This document shows, one piece after another, positions 1 to 12,424 of a stretch of DNA of 64,000 nt (the first letter of the stretch is position 1; each line of letters starts with the position of its first letter). The position numbers and the translations under genes were made by a program. A model generated the notes under the pieces. It worked only from the letters and a program-made list of their open reading frames with translations, did not search any database and was not told the origin of the DNA. This stretch comes from Paracamarosporium sp. OC-R06-R3 (lineage: Eukaryota > Ascomycota > Dothideomycetes > Pleosporales > Didymosphaeriaceae): NCBI GenBank assembly GCA_019828545.1, contig JACVRA010000044.1:434001-498000 (forward strand), read 5' to 3'.

Positions 1-459
1 GAGCGGGAGAACAACCCGGCAGAGCGACAACCTTTACTGAAGGCAGAAGTAGTTGCAGATGCAAAGCCGAGGGAGCAGCACGTCGGACAATTCGATGGTC
101 TGAAACTCCCAACGAAGCGCGCCACAGCGAAGCGTGCGGCAGAAGATAATATTGATCGTCGCCCTGCAAAACGTCAGACGAGCCGAAAGGAGAAGGGTAC
201 CACCAAACCTTCTCGTTGTTCACCGCGACTGAACCCCGATCAAGCGCCCAGCGATAGGGATTCATCTGTTATTGGACCCATCACGCCCGCTAATGGGCAG
301 AGCTCCAGCACAGCTCCTGTAGCTACGCTATCTTCCGCAGCCACTTCCTCACCTAGCATACAATTGGCTACGGTAACTAAGCAGGCAGGCGTGGAACCTC
401 GGCTGATGCTCAAAATCAAGCTCAATCCTGAAAAGCTGTCCCGTGCCACGCAGCACTGA
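1..459 (+). CDS. C-terminal part of a basic, low-complexity protein (5' truncated by window edge)
   Basis: Frame 1 is open from the first base to a TGA at 457-459, giving 152 residues with no start codon in the window. The peptide is rich in Lys, Arg, Ser, Thr and Pro, with basic clusters such as KRATAKRAAED and RRPAKRQTSRKEK that resemble nuclear localisation signals. It ends in a short hydrophobic/basic tail, LKIKLNPEKLSRATQH. Openness across the whole stretch and a normal codon pattern support coding. I do not recognise the family; a nuclear or chromatin-linked protein is only a guess. It is convergent with the helicase gene on the other strand. Confidence 0.6.
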   Translation, partial: ERENNPAERQPLLKAEVVADAKPREQHVGQFDGLKLPTKRATAKRAAEDNIDRRPAKRQTSRKEKGTTKPSRCSPRLNPDQAPSDRDSSVIGPITPANGQSSSTAPVATLSSAATSSPSIQLATVTKQAGVEPRLMLKIKLNPEKLSRATQH

Positions 460-1304
460 TGTTCGACTTCCTCATACCGACGCAAAATTGGATCAATAGT
501 CCTTTTCAATCTAGAACATCTTAGAATCAATATCTCGATTCGGCACTTATCGTTCGATCCTATTTTTTTTCTCGCTACATTGTTAACGACCAGCATACAC
601 GAGGTGGATACGCCAACAAAAAACTCTCTTTGGGACATCGGATCAAGATCAAGGCCGTAAAAGGACTTTCTTTCCGAATCACCTGTTCCAGCACCAAACC
701 TTTGTATTGCACTTCGCTCCACACCGTTCTCCAACAGACAACATACAATCCGACAAGCAAGATCGAGACCGTTTTGGACTCTCTTCGTGATTATAGTCTT
801 GGATTGTGTGTCATGCGTATTGGAAATATTGCATATTTGTCGATTTGTTGTTCATCTTTAGTCACGACATTTGGAGAAATGGTTTAAGTTACACATCGAC
901 AGTCGAAGACTTGAGGAAATTCGAACGATATATTTGCCTTATTGCGTACTTTGAGTTCGAGTTACAAGTCCATCCGACACAACACGCTGGAAAGACGGTA
1001 AATTAGTGACAACGATGCCGATGGTAATATTTCATTCATAGTAAAGTATATGTTTTCTTCTACTGTTCGTCACGTATGGAGAGATTGTTCTGAGATAAGG
1101 TGGGTGCACGTAAATAAAGTGAATTTTGCATAAGGGAATTATTTGAAGTCGTTTCGGCAGTAGTGTGCTTTGACGTTACTTGCACAGATAAGGTAGATTC
1201 TCAACGTGGTATCCTGACGATACCATGATTGTTGAGCATGATAATGTTTTCAGCATCATCGTAGGCTATACTAGTATCCAATGATGGACGACAGTATGGA
1301 ACAC
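460..1304. other. Intergenic, between converging gene ends
   Basis: These 845 bp separate the stop of the partial gene on the plus strand from the stop of the helicase gene on the minus strand. The stretch is AT-leaning and carries only short overlapping frames without splice or domain support. Both 3' UTRs presumably lie here. I see no RNA gene or repeat. Confidence 0.6.
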
Positions 1305-4300
1305 TCAATCACCCTTGCCTTCCTTGCCCTTCCCATCCTCGACCACAGGGGCACTCGGCACATCCACCCCGTCCACTTTCCACTTCATGCCCAAATATGC
1401 ATCACTAAGGATACTAATATCTAACTTCTTGCCCTGTGCTTCTCTCGGTAGACTGATCTTCGCCGAGCCTTGCAGTCTCGCTCCACCCGCGTTCTTCCTC
1501 CCAGCACCACCCTTTCCAGGCTCGTTCCAACCCACACGCTTCAGCGCAACGATCTCATCGGTCCCAGAATAGGATGCAATGACAAAATAACCCTCAGTCT
1601 GCGGCTTCGGATACCGCGGCGCATAGATGCGTACGCCGCCAGGACCGCTCCGTGTGGGATTAACGCGAGTGAGATTGAGCGTCAGACCCATCGCTGTGAG
1701 GTTCGCGAGATCGAGTTTCAAGACAGGCAAGCGCGATATAGGCTCCGTGAAGCGCTTGATCCCTGTGTTTGCCACGCCTGCGAAGCGCGCCGCTTTTTCG
1801 AGGACAGGAGGCGATGCTGTAGATGCTTCGACAAGTGTCTTCGGGTTTGCTTTCGGATGCTCAACACGCTTCTTTTCCTTCTCGACGTCTGCGCCTGGGA
1901 AGAGGGACAGCGGGCCGTCGGTAGGCCAACGCCCGGACTTGATAGCTTGGAGAAGTGTGGCCATCATCTCGCAGGAGGAGAGGTAGCCTAGTTCGGTGAG
2001 AACATCGATAGATGCCTGCACGATACGAATACTCTGGTCCAACACGCTGTTCAAATCACCGACGTAATCTGAAATTGGGAGGTCTACGCGTGAAAAGTGC
2101 GCTTGCAGAAGGAGGAACGCCTTGACATGAGGGTCCCACAGGGGAAGGTCGAAGTGCTGCTCTGCCTTGAGAGGCAGCGCGTTGGATAGCTCGGCGTTGA
2201 TGAGGTCCTCATTGTGGCGGACAGGAAGTTCATCGTACTCGGTTGCGTGGGATATCCACGCTAGGACATCGGCGAACGAAGCGTCACGCTTTGCGTGCTT
2301 AACGAGGTAACGGATAGTCTTGTGGCTGAGGTAGTAGTAGCTCATGATCTTGCCTAGGGGTGTAGAGTCGATATCGCCGGTGCCATGAAGATCGATACAG
2401 GAGGACTCTGCGAGCTCATTGAGCGATGTCTCAACAAGGTTGATCATGTAGTCATTGGCCATTGTTTGGGCGACGATTGTGTTGTGCTCTTCAGCTGATA
2501 TCTCGAGACCGTAGAAAGAGGGGTTTTTATGAAGGCGACGGAAGAAGAAGGTCCAGGTGAGATAGTCTAGTGCATCTTGTTTGGTGGCTACCGTGCCTGC
2601 TGATATCTCAGCTCCAAGATGGTTGTCCAGGACCTTATGGAGAGATGACTCGACTGGGAAGCCGGTGTGCAGGAAATGCTTGTAAAAGTCCTTCTTTGCA
2701 TCCTGTGTAAAGATGCGAGCTATACCGGAAGAATCGAATTGAGGACGACCGGCACGACCGAGCATTTGCAACACGTCGGTGAGATCCATGTCCTTATATC
2801 CTTCTGTCTTGGCGTCGAAGAACTGCGTACCTTTAACGACGACAAGATGAGCGGGAAGATTGACACCCCATGCAAGCGTACTAGTCGCGACCAAAATTTG
2901 GATTTGATTGTTGGCGAATAGCTCCTCGGACAGCTGACGGTCGGATTCCACAAGACCGGCATGATGAAGACCAATACCAAAGCTCAAAGCTTCCCGCAAT
3001 GCATCGTCTTTAACACGGGAGAGGTTCAGAGCTAGATCATCTTCAGCCATGTGAAGAAAGCGCCTAGGGTTATCTTCCATTCCACAAAAGTTGATTAAGT
3101 CTCGAGCGGTGAGGCGAGTCTGCCGACGAGAGGCAACAAACACGATGACTGGCTTTTCGGGCGAGTGTGCTTTGATAGCGAGGAACGTAGGACGATTCAT
3201 AGACTGCATGAGCGGACAAAAGCCGCGTTGCTCGGGGAAGCCATCGATATAGATTTCCAAAGGTACCGGCCGGACCGAATGGCGGAAGTTGAACAGCCCT
3301 TCTTTGACACCGAGCCAGTTGCCAAGATCGGTTGCGTTGGCGCAAGCAGTCGACATGCCCAGAAGGCGGACCGAGCCTTTGCTCTGCGAAGCAATGTAGT
3401 TCATTCTAGAGACAATGATCTCCAAAATAGGGCCTCGATCACCTCCTAGCAAGTGGATTTCATCGATGATCACCAGGCTGACCTGGCGAACGTAGCCACG
3501 GGTCTGCCAGCTACGACTGATACCGTCCCATTTTTCAGGGGTCGTGATGATTATGTCTGCATCCCGAATAGTGCGTGTATCTGGGGTGTTATCACCAGTG
3601 AGCTCCACAAGCTTCAGGCCCATTGGGCCAGCAAGACGCTTGCCCCAGTCTTGGACTCGCTCACGTACGAGCGCCTTCATCGGGGCGATGTAGACGACCT
3701 TTGAGCCAGGCTTCTCGCGGAAGGCCCACCACATTGCGAGTTCAGCAGCCACTGTTTTACCACTACCTGTAGGGGACCCCAGCAGGACGTTTGCTGGCGT
3801 ATGATATAGACAGTGGAAAATCTGCGTCTGCATAGGGTTGAAGTACTGGAACCGTTGCCCATACAGTTCCTGAAGCACCTCATTTTTGAGGGCCGAGATG
3901 GGTAGTGGCTGTAGGTTGAGTAAGTCAGTGTAAACACTTTCGGTATCTGGCCTGATAAGATGCTGAAATGATATAGGATGTACTGTTTCGGCGCCAAGCC
4001 ACCTATCAGATACTGCTCGCACGTATATCTGCGACGGCAAGGGATCTGAAAGTGGGATAGTAAAGTTGAGCTCGTGGTCATCGTACAGCTTCTTGCGCGA
4101 CAAGATAAAGAACTCGTAATGAAAGATCTCGGAAGTCTCCGAGTTCTCTACCCAAATCCAGAACGACTCAGAAGTTCCATGGTGACGGTCATTCCACTTG
4201 AACTCTGGGGTGAGCCAGAGCCTAATGCGGAGTACATCTCTGTTCAAGGGTGCTATCTCGCTTTCGATACTCAAGGTTGGGAAATTGTCTAGTAGTTTAG

Positions 4301-7300
4301 TAACAACGTTGCCCATCTTCTTGTTGTGTACCAAATCACCAATCTCGGTTGGATCCATATCACGGAGTGCCTCGACAGAAGTGTATTTCCAATCCAATTG
4401 GCGAAGCACAGGATGAGGGAGATCGAATTGATGCAGCGGATGCAAGTCGGACCGAACTTGATGTTCAATAGATTGGCACAGACTCAGTAGAACCTGGCAT
4501 TGGTACCCCCAGCGACGATTGAGTGCAATCATGAACAGTGCTCGTGCAATACGAGCTGCATTTTGTGAGATATAGTTGGTGTCTGAAACCAACGTGAAAT
4601 CCTCTAACCTTGCACGAGAAACGTAAGACTGTAGTAGCACATTGGTTTTCCCATGAGGCGTGCCAACACCGCCTTTAACGTCATGGAAGGTATGCTCATG
4701 TTCGATAAGCGAGGAAAGTTCCTTCTCTTCGGTATCTCGAGAGGTGATTTGGTCGAATTCGCCGCTCATGCTGACCATAGCAAAGGCCTCTTCCTCAGAT
4801 CCGTGTGGCTTCATCATTGTGTTGAAGATCTCAATACTGGACTGCTGAACGTAATACTGGCTTGCAATGCGGCCAACATCCTTGGCACGAAGGTCTCCTG
4901 TGGTATCGTTGAAAACGATCATTTGGCTCTGCTGCAAAACGCGAGCAGCATCAACGATAAGCTTCCGGCGTCTTATCACGAGTTGCGGATCATCTCGAAT
5001 CTCCGACCACTCGATGCCATAGTTCAAGGGACTCTTTTGCATCCGAGCAAATAGATAGGAGTATCCGAGCCATTGCACGCCTTCCTGCACCGTTGTGACC
5101 GTGCCTAGCGAAATCTCCGCATTGAGATTGTCAACAAGCTTGGACGAGAACCTTGATTCGATTGGTTGCTGTTCTGTCACCGCTTTGAGATAATGATCGA
5201 GACGGTCTTGAGTCGTACAGATGAAACCGATACCAGTGTCCTGGAATTGGGGACGACCGGCACGACCAAAGATCTGAAGAACATCAAGAATGCCAAGATC
5301 GGTGAAGCGACCTTCTTGTGCATTGTAAACTTGAGTGCCTTTGATGAGAACTGCAGCGGCTGGCAAGTTAACACCCCAGGCTAGAGTTGCCGTACAGCAA
5401 AGCACTTTCAGCACGCCTTCTGCGAAAAGACGTTCGATGAGATTTCGATCGGACCGAGGCATTCCAGCGTGATGAGTTCCCATGCCTTTAGGAAGAAGTT
5501 CGCGCAGCTCACGGCCTTTTGATTGTTTCATGTCGCGTACTGCATTCTCGTAATTTGGGTGCATTGTTGGGTCAAAGAGGTCGGAACATTGCGCGTCCAC
5601 TGCTTTTTCGAACAACGTCCTTGCAGTCTTCACCGTATCTTTACGCGAATGTACAAATACCATGACTTGGTGGCCAAGTTTGAGCATGTCTGCAACCTTA
5701 TCAAAGGCGACTTGTTCGAGGTTTTCTCTCGATTTGATAGTACCAGCTTTGCCTTTCGCACCGATAAAATGCTGCTCCAAAGGCACTGGACGGAAAGATG
5801 CATCAAAATAGAACATACCGGCCATCTTGTTCACTCTGAGAAAGTCGGCTACATCGACATAGTTGGGCAGCGTAGCAGAGAGACCGACGATGCGAATCAG
5901 AGACTGGGTACTTTCAACCTGTCTCTGTGTCCTTGCAACTAAACTCTCAAGGACTGCTCCACGCTCATCGTGCAACATGTGAACCTCGTCAATAATGAGC
6001 AGACGGACCTTCTGCACCAGCTCTGTATCGCCAGTGCTCTTTCTCGTCACAACATCCCATTTCTCAGGAGTCGTGACAATGATCTGTGTATCTAGGATCT
6101 CTGCTTTAGTGAGATGCATATCTCCAGTCAGCTCGCGAGCTTTGATACCAAGCCAAGCTAGACGCTTGCCCAGCTTCTCGGTAACTTCAGCTGCGAGTGC
6201 CTTCATCGGTGCAACGTAAATGATTTTAAAGTCTTCAGCTAGAACAGTGAAATCGGTGGCCTCGGGATTCTCAATCGGGTTCGGTATGACGTTCTTAGCT
6301 ACAGTGTTCAAGATTGTAAGCATCGCGGCGTCTGTCTTACCAGCACCTGTAGGGGCGCAAATGAGCATGTTCTCGCTCGTGTTGTAAGCCACAGGATATA
6401 CTAAGCTCTGCATACGGTTCAATGACTTGTAACCCTTGAATGTACGCTGGCATAGGCCATCCATGTCCTTGATATCGACCAGCTTCCGGCCAGCTCCAAG
6501 AGTACCAACGCGAGCAGCAGGAATGGTGTGCTCCTCGTAGGTCTTCTCATCAACGTGTGTGCTGCCCGCCGGCAACGCATACTTCTTTCCCAAGCTGGAG
6601 AGTTTGTTCCCTGCTTCATGAGTGCGATATACGTGCGGATACTGTGGGCCTGTGCGATCAACAGCGGCGGCTAGGGCTCGATTCTTATGCTCCCAGTCTT
6701 GCTGTCTGAGGGCTTCCTCACGTTCAGCTCGGGTCTGCAGCCGGCCAACGATGCCATTGCTAGACGGAGCTTCACGCAACGACCGCGTGATCTCCCGTCG
6801 GTGAGAGATAAGGTCGACCACTAGGTCCAGCTGCTCGTAGCCCACGATATCTGCAAGCATCATTTGCAGCTCATCATCTACACTAGATTAGTATGTGACT
6901 TTTTAGAAAATCATCCACGGCTTACCATTGCTATCACTCGCCAAGATGGCAGACAACTGCTCCTTGAGCGCACCTGCGTCCAGGCCAGAACTGGTCCGAG
7001 CAACTTCATTACATTTCTCTTGTAGCCAAAGCTGGTCGTAGAGGTGGCTCGTTGGCTGGGCGTTTGCATGTTGATCCAGATGGTCACTGCTGTACGAATC
7101 GCCATACTCGTCGCTTAGGACATCCCAGATATCGTCGCCACTCGCAGTCGCAGAGAACTCGTCATCATCAAGGTCGAGGTCATCTCCATAAGCAGGCTCT
7201 GTTTTGTCATCGGACGGTAGGTGAAGTTCTGCGATTGCCTTGCGCATCGCCTCCATTTGTTCCAGCCATTGTGCCTGCGCACTCTCCACGGACGGCGACA

Positions 7301-7301
7301 T
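1305..7301 (-). CDS. slh1: Ski2-like double-cassette RNA helicase Slh1/ASCC3 (RQT complex)
   Basis: Two exons: 7301-6926 and 6877-1305, joined across a 48-bp intron (donor GTAAGC, CTAAT branch site, acceptor TAG), giving 1982 residues. The join restores SDSN-DDELQMMLADIVGYE, which matches the N-terminal region of the family. Two helicase cassettes follow. The first has Walker A PTGAGKT near residue 303 and DEVH near 423; the second has PTGSGKT near 1164 and DEIH near 1265. Each is followed by a winged-helix/Sec63-type region. Intact motifs in both cassettes and the length fit Slh1/ASCC3, about 1970-2200 residues, better than Brr2, whose second cassette is degenerate. Known role of the family: ATP-driven splitting of collided ribosomes with RQT partners (ribosome quality control). 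The acidic N-terminal region (residues 35-75) is typical. It is divergent from ykt6, with 340 bp between the two starts. Confidence 0.93.
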
Positions 7302-7641
7302 TACGGGAGCAAGAATGCAGGTACGTGTCTATATCTCTTTCCACTATCGTTTCCGCGGTAATCTTGTTAGATACCTTTTGGCCGTCTGCACGTATTATTT
7401 GGATGACTGGTACAAGGGTGTTGGGTTTTGCGGTTGCGCCTCCCCGCCCCCGCGTGGCGTCCTGGTTACATCAGCACAGCCGCAGGCTCAACGCACATGA
7501 AACCCTACACCGCAAGCGTCATGCCCGCGGTTCCTCCAACGCCGCCCAGGCACCCAGACATCTGTACATAATTCCACCCACCACTCCTCGCACATACGCT
7601 CGATTTTCTTCTTACTTCAAAGACCTTGACCAACCGCCATC
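7302..7641. promoter_or_regulatory. Divergent promoter region slh1/ykt6
   Basis: The 340 bp between the two ATGs must hold both core promoters. It contains pyrimidine-rich stretches close to the ykt6 start (around 7560-7640) and no clear TATA box. Shared regulation is possible, but no specific operator is visible. Confidence 0.5.
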
Positions 7642-8435
7642 ATGAGCATGAAGGTCCTGTACATGGGCGTAAGACCCCCCTCACCGCTCCGGAACGACCA
7701 CACCTAATTCTCATGTCCAGGTCTGGCGCCCCACCGACGGCGGAGAGCCCGTCGAGCTGCAGCACCAGCGCGAGCTGAGCAGCTTCAACCGATTCACCCG
7801 CGGAAGCATCCAGGAGTTCGTACGTCCGCTGCTCCTTTCCTTAACGCCCGTCCTACTGAGGCGCAACCCACGACCTAACAAAAGCACAGTTGAACCTATT
7901 CGTGATGACCGCAGCCAAGAAGACACCCCCCGGCAAGCGCCTTGCTATCGAGGAGGAGAAGATCCCAGACTACCTCATCCACACGTACAACAACTCAAGA
8001 GGGCTATGCGGCGTCGTGGTCACCAACAAAGAATACCCAGACTTCGTCGTCACGGGCGTCCTCAAGAAGCTCTGCGACGAGTTTTCGACTAAGCACGCCC
8101 AGTCGGCTATCAACAGCGCCTCCGCGAACTCGCTCCCGTACCCCGAGCTCAAGGACTACATCGCGCAATACCAGAACCCGCAGGAGGCGGACAAGATCTT
8201 GAAGATCCAGCACGAGCTCGATACCACGAAGCAGGTGCTGCACCAGACGATGGAAAGCATGCTTGAGCGTGGGGAGAAGATGGACCAACTGGTCGCGAAG
8301 AGTAACGATTTGAGTGCTTCGAGCAAGATGTTCTATACTCAGGTATGTCCACCGCTACTACACCAAGTCTTCGCCTAGAGCTAACATACTGTTCTATAGG
8401 CAAAGAAGCAAAACTCCTGCTGCATTGTCATGTGA
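7642..8435 (+). CDS. ykt6: R-SNARE Ykt6
   Basis: Four exons: 7642-7668, 7721-7819, 7890-8342 and 8400-8435, giving 204 residues. The introns are 52, 70 and 57 bp, all GT-AG. The N-terminal longin domain starts MSMKVLYMG-VWRP. The SNARE motif lies near residues 140-197, with the central Arg in SMLERGEKMDQLV. The protein ends QNSCCIVM, a double-Cys CaaX box for palmitoylation/prenylation, as in yeast Ykt6, which has no transmembrane segment. Length matches the family (about 200). The last exon encodes only AKKQNSCCIVM, so the lipid anchor depends on correct splicing of the third intron. Known role: fusion at Golgi, endosomal, vacuolar and autophagosomal membranes. Confidence 0.95.
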
Positions 8436-9077
8436 ATACTTCTACGAGCATAGTGTTTCCTGTTTGGCGTTACGGTTGCAGGTGGCTTTCAGGGCACGTG
8501 GTTCGATCCTTCATACCCTTTCCAGGTTGAATCAAGTGCAGGATAATAGTATTTCACACTTGCTTGCTTGCATACGAGAGTAGATGTTCACATCATATCA
8601 ATTTGCTTGAGAAGCATGCATGAATTAAAGGATATGTACATTGATTGCTATGAGGTCGTGTGCCTCGTGGGTATCTCGCTATGAAGCGCTTGTTTGGCGT
8701 GCTCCCCATGCGCCGGATCTCTAATTAACGCCGCAGGTAAATGCGATAAGCGCCGAGAAAGTGGGTTTCCAGTGTGATGCGGTCTGTGCCGCCATTGACA
8801 GAATGTCAAATTTCCTTCGCTGACGCCATCCTCGAGATACGCATTTGGAAACTTTTTGTCAAACGCCTGAGGCCCGAGCGGCCGTGTGATATGCCCTAAG
8901 ACGCCATGGGCGGGTGAATTTCGAGTACCCGCCTGTTGTAATGAGTTGATTGTTTCTCCGTCAGAGCCGTTATAGCGGCTGCGATGGCCATGATGCAAGT
9001 TGTGTCGTTATTCCGGTGCATTGTGCGCCTCGATGCTGCAGGTAGGAAAGAAAAAGAAAGTGTAGAAGAGAAATTCG
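8436..9077. other. Intergenic, between converging gene ends
   Basis: 642 bp between ykt6 (plus) and the acidic-tail protein (minus). A 116-codon minus-strand frame (8648-8998) shows no domain or codon support. 3' UTRs of both neighbours are expected. Nothing else recognised. Confidence 0.5.
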
Positions 9078-10154
9078 TTAGTCTTCGAAAACCACGAATT
9101 CAGCACCTTGGATAACAACCTCTTCGTACTCGAACACGACGTAGTTGTCGTCGTCATCATCATCATCATCATCATCGTCGTCCTCGTCTTCCTCTTCGTC
9201 AGAATCGTCGTCGTCTTCTAAGTCGCTAATCTTCTCGTCGGACTGCTCCTCTTCGGCGTCCATATTCTGTCCGGGGTTTTGGATTTCCTTAGTCACAGTG
9301 GAAACTGATGACATCTCTTCACATGCCGAGTCCTGCTCTTCGCACTCTTCTCCTTCATCGGAAGTTTCGTCATCACTGCTACAGGAAGATGCGTACTTGC
9401 CGCCAGCTTCGTACCGTGGCGACTTACGCCAGAAGTAGAGCTGATCTCGACCTCGCTCGAAGCTAGTCTCTGGGGGAAAATCGACTGTACAGGTCTTCTT
9501 CCTACACGGCGATTGCATAGCAATCGGGTTGGCATGCATACTGTCCCAGTACATTTTTAAAGCCTGGGTTGCCGTCTTGATCTCGCTCGTGGCTTGGTTC
9601 GAGGTACAATTTTGCAGGAACTTTTGGTCGTAGTCTTGCTCATCCTGGGCTAAATTCTCTAGGCGGCAGATCTCTTTGACGAAGACCAGTTTGCCTGCGT
9701 ACCACGCTTGCAGTGTAGGAGTATCGTGATCGATAACCTCCCAGCGCTGGGTTACCATTCCGCCCGCATCTTCAAGCGCGACGGTAAGAACTTTCATATA
9801 CGTGATGTGCATCTCGACGGCACACACGGGGCACCTATCTACCTTTTCCTTGTGTGCGGGATGTAGCGCATGTCCGCATACGCTTGCTTTGCCTTTCTCA
9901 TATTTCTTCTCGGATGTGCGCTCCACGTAGTAGACAATATCGGCAAGCGGCGTGTCGGACAAGTAGCCTGAATCACGCTTGGCAAGCCAGGACTGGAAGT
10001 CGGCGTATTCGGTAGCGGTAGGAAGACGACCCTGGCTTTTGGGTGGGAGAGTTGTTGTCTGCGATTGGTAGCGGCGGTACTGCTTTAGTTCGCGTGGAGT
10101 GAGGATCAGACTCGCAGGCAGTGCGGTAATGGCGGGACGCGGTCGGGCGATCAT
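9078..10154 (-). CDS. Unknown Cys/His-motif protein with acidic poly-Asp tail (paralogue A)
   Basis: Single exon, 358 residues, ATG at 10154. Residues 92-110 carry a C-x2-H...C-P-V-C arrangement (CGHALHPAHKEKVDRCPVC) that could bind zinc. A helical segment follows, then a basic block with KKTCTVDFPPE and YFWRKSPRYEAGGKYA (about 225-265). The last 100 residues are extremely acidic, with a run of Asp encoded by a GAT/GAC trinucleotide repeat. The same three blocks in the same order occur in the gene at 14546-15673 (CRHGF...CPVC, then KVHFPVDL...RSHTLYRAGRHAA), so the two are diverged paralogues. I do not recognise a named family. An acidic tail can suggest a histone- or nucleic-acid-associated role, but that is speculation. 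The upstream region is the 2.3-kb spacer with CACGTG motifs. Confidence 0.75.
   Translation of the reverse strand: MIARPRPAITALPASLILTPRELKQYRRYQSQTTTLPPKSQGRLPTATEYADFQSWLAKRDSGYLSDTPLADIVYYVERTSEKKYEKGKASVCGHALHPAHKEKVDRCPVCAVEMHITYMKVLTVALEDAGGMVTQRWEVIDHDTPTLQAWYAGKLVFVKEICRLENLAQDEQDYDQKFLQNCTSNQATSEIKTATQALKMYWDSMHANPIAMQSPCRKKTCTVDFPPETSFERGRDQLYFWRKSPRYEAGGKYASSCSSDDETSDEGEECEEQDSACEEMSSVSTVTKEIQNPGQNMDAEEEQSDEKISDLEDDDDSDEEEDEDDDDDDDDDDDDNYVVFEYEEVVIQGAEFVVFED
9148..9182. repeat. Trinucleotide repeat encoding the poly-Asp run
   Basis: A (TCG/TCA)n array on the plus strand reads as consecutive GAT/GAC Asp codons in the minus-strand gene. Pure CAT units in the centre make it a candidate length-variable coding microsatellite. 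Confidence 0.8.
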
Positions 10155-12424
10155 TTCGACGGTTATCTTTGTCGTGCGTCGTATGTGTGGAAGTCCGCGG
10201 TTTTACGTGCGTAGCGCACTGCAGAAGTGTCGCAGATAGGTGAACGGTTAATCTGTCGGAGAATGCTGTAATTTGCTTTGCAGCCGTCACACGCGCGCTC
10301 AACCCACGATGCGCGAGCTGTCGACGGAGATAGGATACTCTGGGGGGTTGAAGGTCTGCCAGTTGCGGATAGGGTAAAAAACGCCTCGGACACAGACCCC
10401 TTTGTGAGCGTTGTGCGGCTTGCGCAGGGAGAGTGAAAGTGAACAATGCCCGCGCGAGATGGTGAATGCCATAGTACTGTTATATGTTCTCACTAGGCGT
10501 GTCTCCTCACTGCTCTCAGGTAGAGAACGGCGGAGGGGTGTGAAGGTGGGGTTGGAGTTGCGGACTTGATGTCGAGCGAGCTGTCAGACTGATGCTGACG
10601 CGTTTGCTGTGTGGCGGGAATGTCAATACGTGATGGAGAGCGTGTTCATTCACGCTGGTAGACGCGCTGGCTGTTCTCTGCCCGATGTGCAAAATCTATT
10701 CGCGTGAGAGAATGAATTCTCCTATTAGTGGCGGTTATGCGAACGGAAGAGGTTTCGGCGTTTGTGGGGTGGAGGGAGTCACGGCGCACGTGCGGGGTTC
10801 AAAGCTTCGGAGGTCGGGCGTGCTCGGCTGTAGTGGTGCCTGTTTGCGTGGGGCCTAGGAAGTTGGGCTTCAACACCTCTTGTACAGCAAAGCGAGATTG
10901 TTCGCTTCTCAGTATAGGATTGACGGACAAAGTAATGCCTCAGGGATTGCTGAGGCTCATTGTTACCAACCGACTTTTGGCCGTTTCTAGATGCGTCTGT
11001 GTGACGTCACTACTAAGCATAGCCCGCGTGAACACCTCCAGGCCACCGTGTGCACGTGGACAATTGCAACGACATTTGTATATCTTCGAAGCCTATCAGG
11101 AGACATTTCACCTCGAAAAGTATGCTTTAATTTATGATCTGACTGGTATATGCTTCGACGAGACAAAAAAAAATAAAAAAACCCAGCTTAGTCACGTGGA
11201 AGCAAAAAAATGTTCTGCACTGTGCACCGAAAACCGCCGACAAAGCCAAGATAGAGAACAAGCGCGCAATGAGGCGATAATGCAGGAACCGCCAGGATAA
11301 CCCAGGAGAACCCAAGTCTCAGGTGGGCACGTGCGCCTAGGGCCGCAAGGGTTCCGGCAAAGGCTCACGCTCGGTCAATTCTATCTCCACCACCTTTTAC
11401 CGTTTCTCTCGATTTACCACGTGGTTACGCTTCACGTAGCCAGATACAGTAAATAGCTCCGTTTCTCTTGAGCATCCTGTCAGATTCACCAACATTTCAG
11501 CATCCGTTTATTTTCCTATACCCGCACGCGAGATGCCTAACATTCTAGACCCTGAATAGAGGTGCCACAACCAAGACTCCAGCTCTGCGAGTCTTACTGA
11601 GCGGTTCATCTCTTTCTGCTCTTGTTAAGAGTCGATTGATACCATAATCACGGCCCGGCTTAATTATACCAGATCTGGGTACGCCAATGGTTGCTTGTAC
11701 CACATCCGAAGTTTCATTTTTCGGACACCATGCACACTAAGCACCGGCTATTGCCGTGATTGGGATAGTTATACGAACACCAACCAATTACCACTCCCAG
11801 CCCCCATAGTTCAAGGGCAAACCTATCGTCGTTTTCCGCTAGGTGTACAAGAAAAGTCACGGCATGCTATCCAAGCGCCCACCAACACGACTGCTGATGC
11901 CAGCAGCTATCAATCTACGACAGTCAACTAAAGTCTAAGATGCTGCTTGATGCATCTTAGAAATGGGTTCAAGCTATGTCGTGCATCTAACAGTTTTAGG
12001 GAAATGCCCTGACTTGGACTGCTCTAATTGAAGGCTCCGCCTCAAGCCAATGCTTGTACCAAATTATTGAGTCGCCGGTAGGATTTATGTTCATGCACAT
12101 TCATCTGTTAGAAGCGGCCCCCGACCCACTGGCTAATAAAAAACGGGCTTCCCCCTGGGTGTACAACCCGGTGTAGCACACTCTTAACCTCCGTCGGCGC
12201 ACGTACGCGGTCTCACTCCACCCCGCGTACGCCAATCCTTTCCCTCCCTTTTTTCTTCTTCTTCTCCAGGTGTTGTTTCCTTGGAGACTTCCTAATAACC
12301 ATTCACTCGCACTGAAGATCACAATCATTGAGCGGCAGGTTGTGCATATCTGACCCAATCTCCTAATCACGATCGCAACAGCCCCTTCTGTTTGATCGGG
12401 CTTGTGGGCTTCCACGAAAGAACC
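10155..12424. other. Long divergent intergenic region with CACGTG cluster
   Basis: 2.27 kb lies between the divergent starts of paralogue A and the membrane protein. A 190-codon frame at 10728-11300 has no recognisable domain. The region holds the five-copy CACGTG cluster described separately, an A-rich tract near 11165-11180, and a pyrimidine-rich stretch (12238-12270) about 160 bp before the membrane-protein ATG. No RNA gene seen. Confidence 0.5.
10787..11423. promoter_or_regulatory. Cluster of five CACGTG (E-box) motifs
   Basis: The palindrome CACGTG occurs at 10787-10792, 11053-11058, 11193-11198, 11328-11333 and 11418-11423. A given hexamer is expected about once per 4 kb of random sequence, so five in 637 bp is dense. 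CACGTG is the core bound by bHLH regulators such as Cbf1/Pho4-type and SREBP-type proteins in fungi. It could act on either divergent neighbour. Function is inferred. Confidence 0.4.

Noticed and set aside
10728..11300. 190-codon plus-strand frame in the long divergent spacer
   Set aside because: Mixed composition with no domain, no signal and no matching splice structure; it overlaps the CACGTG cluster. Could be reconsidered if transcripts exist.
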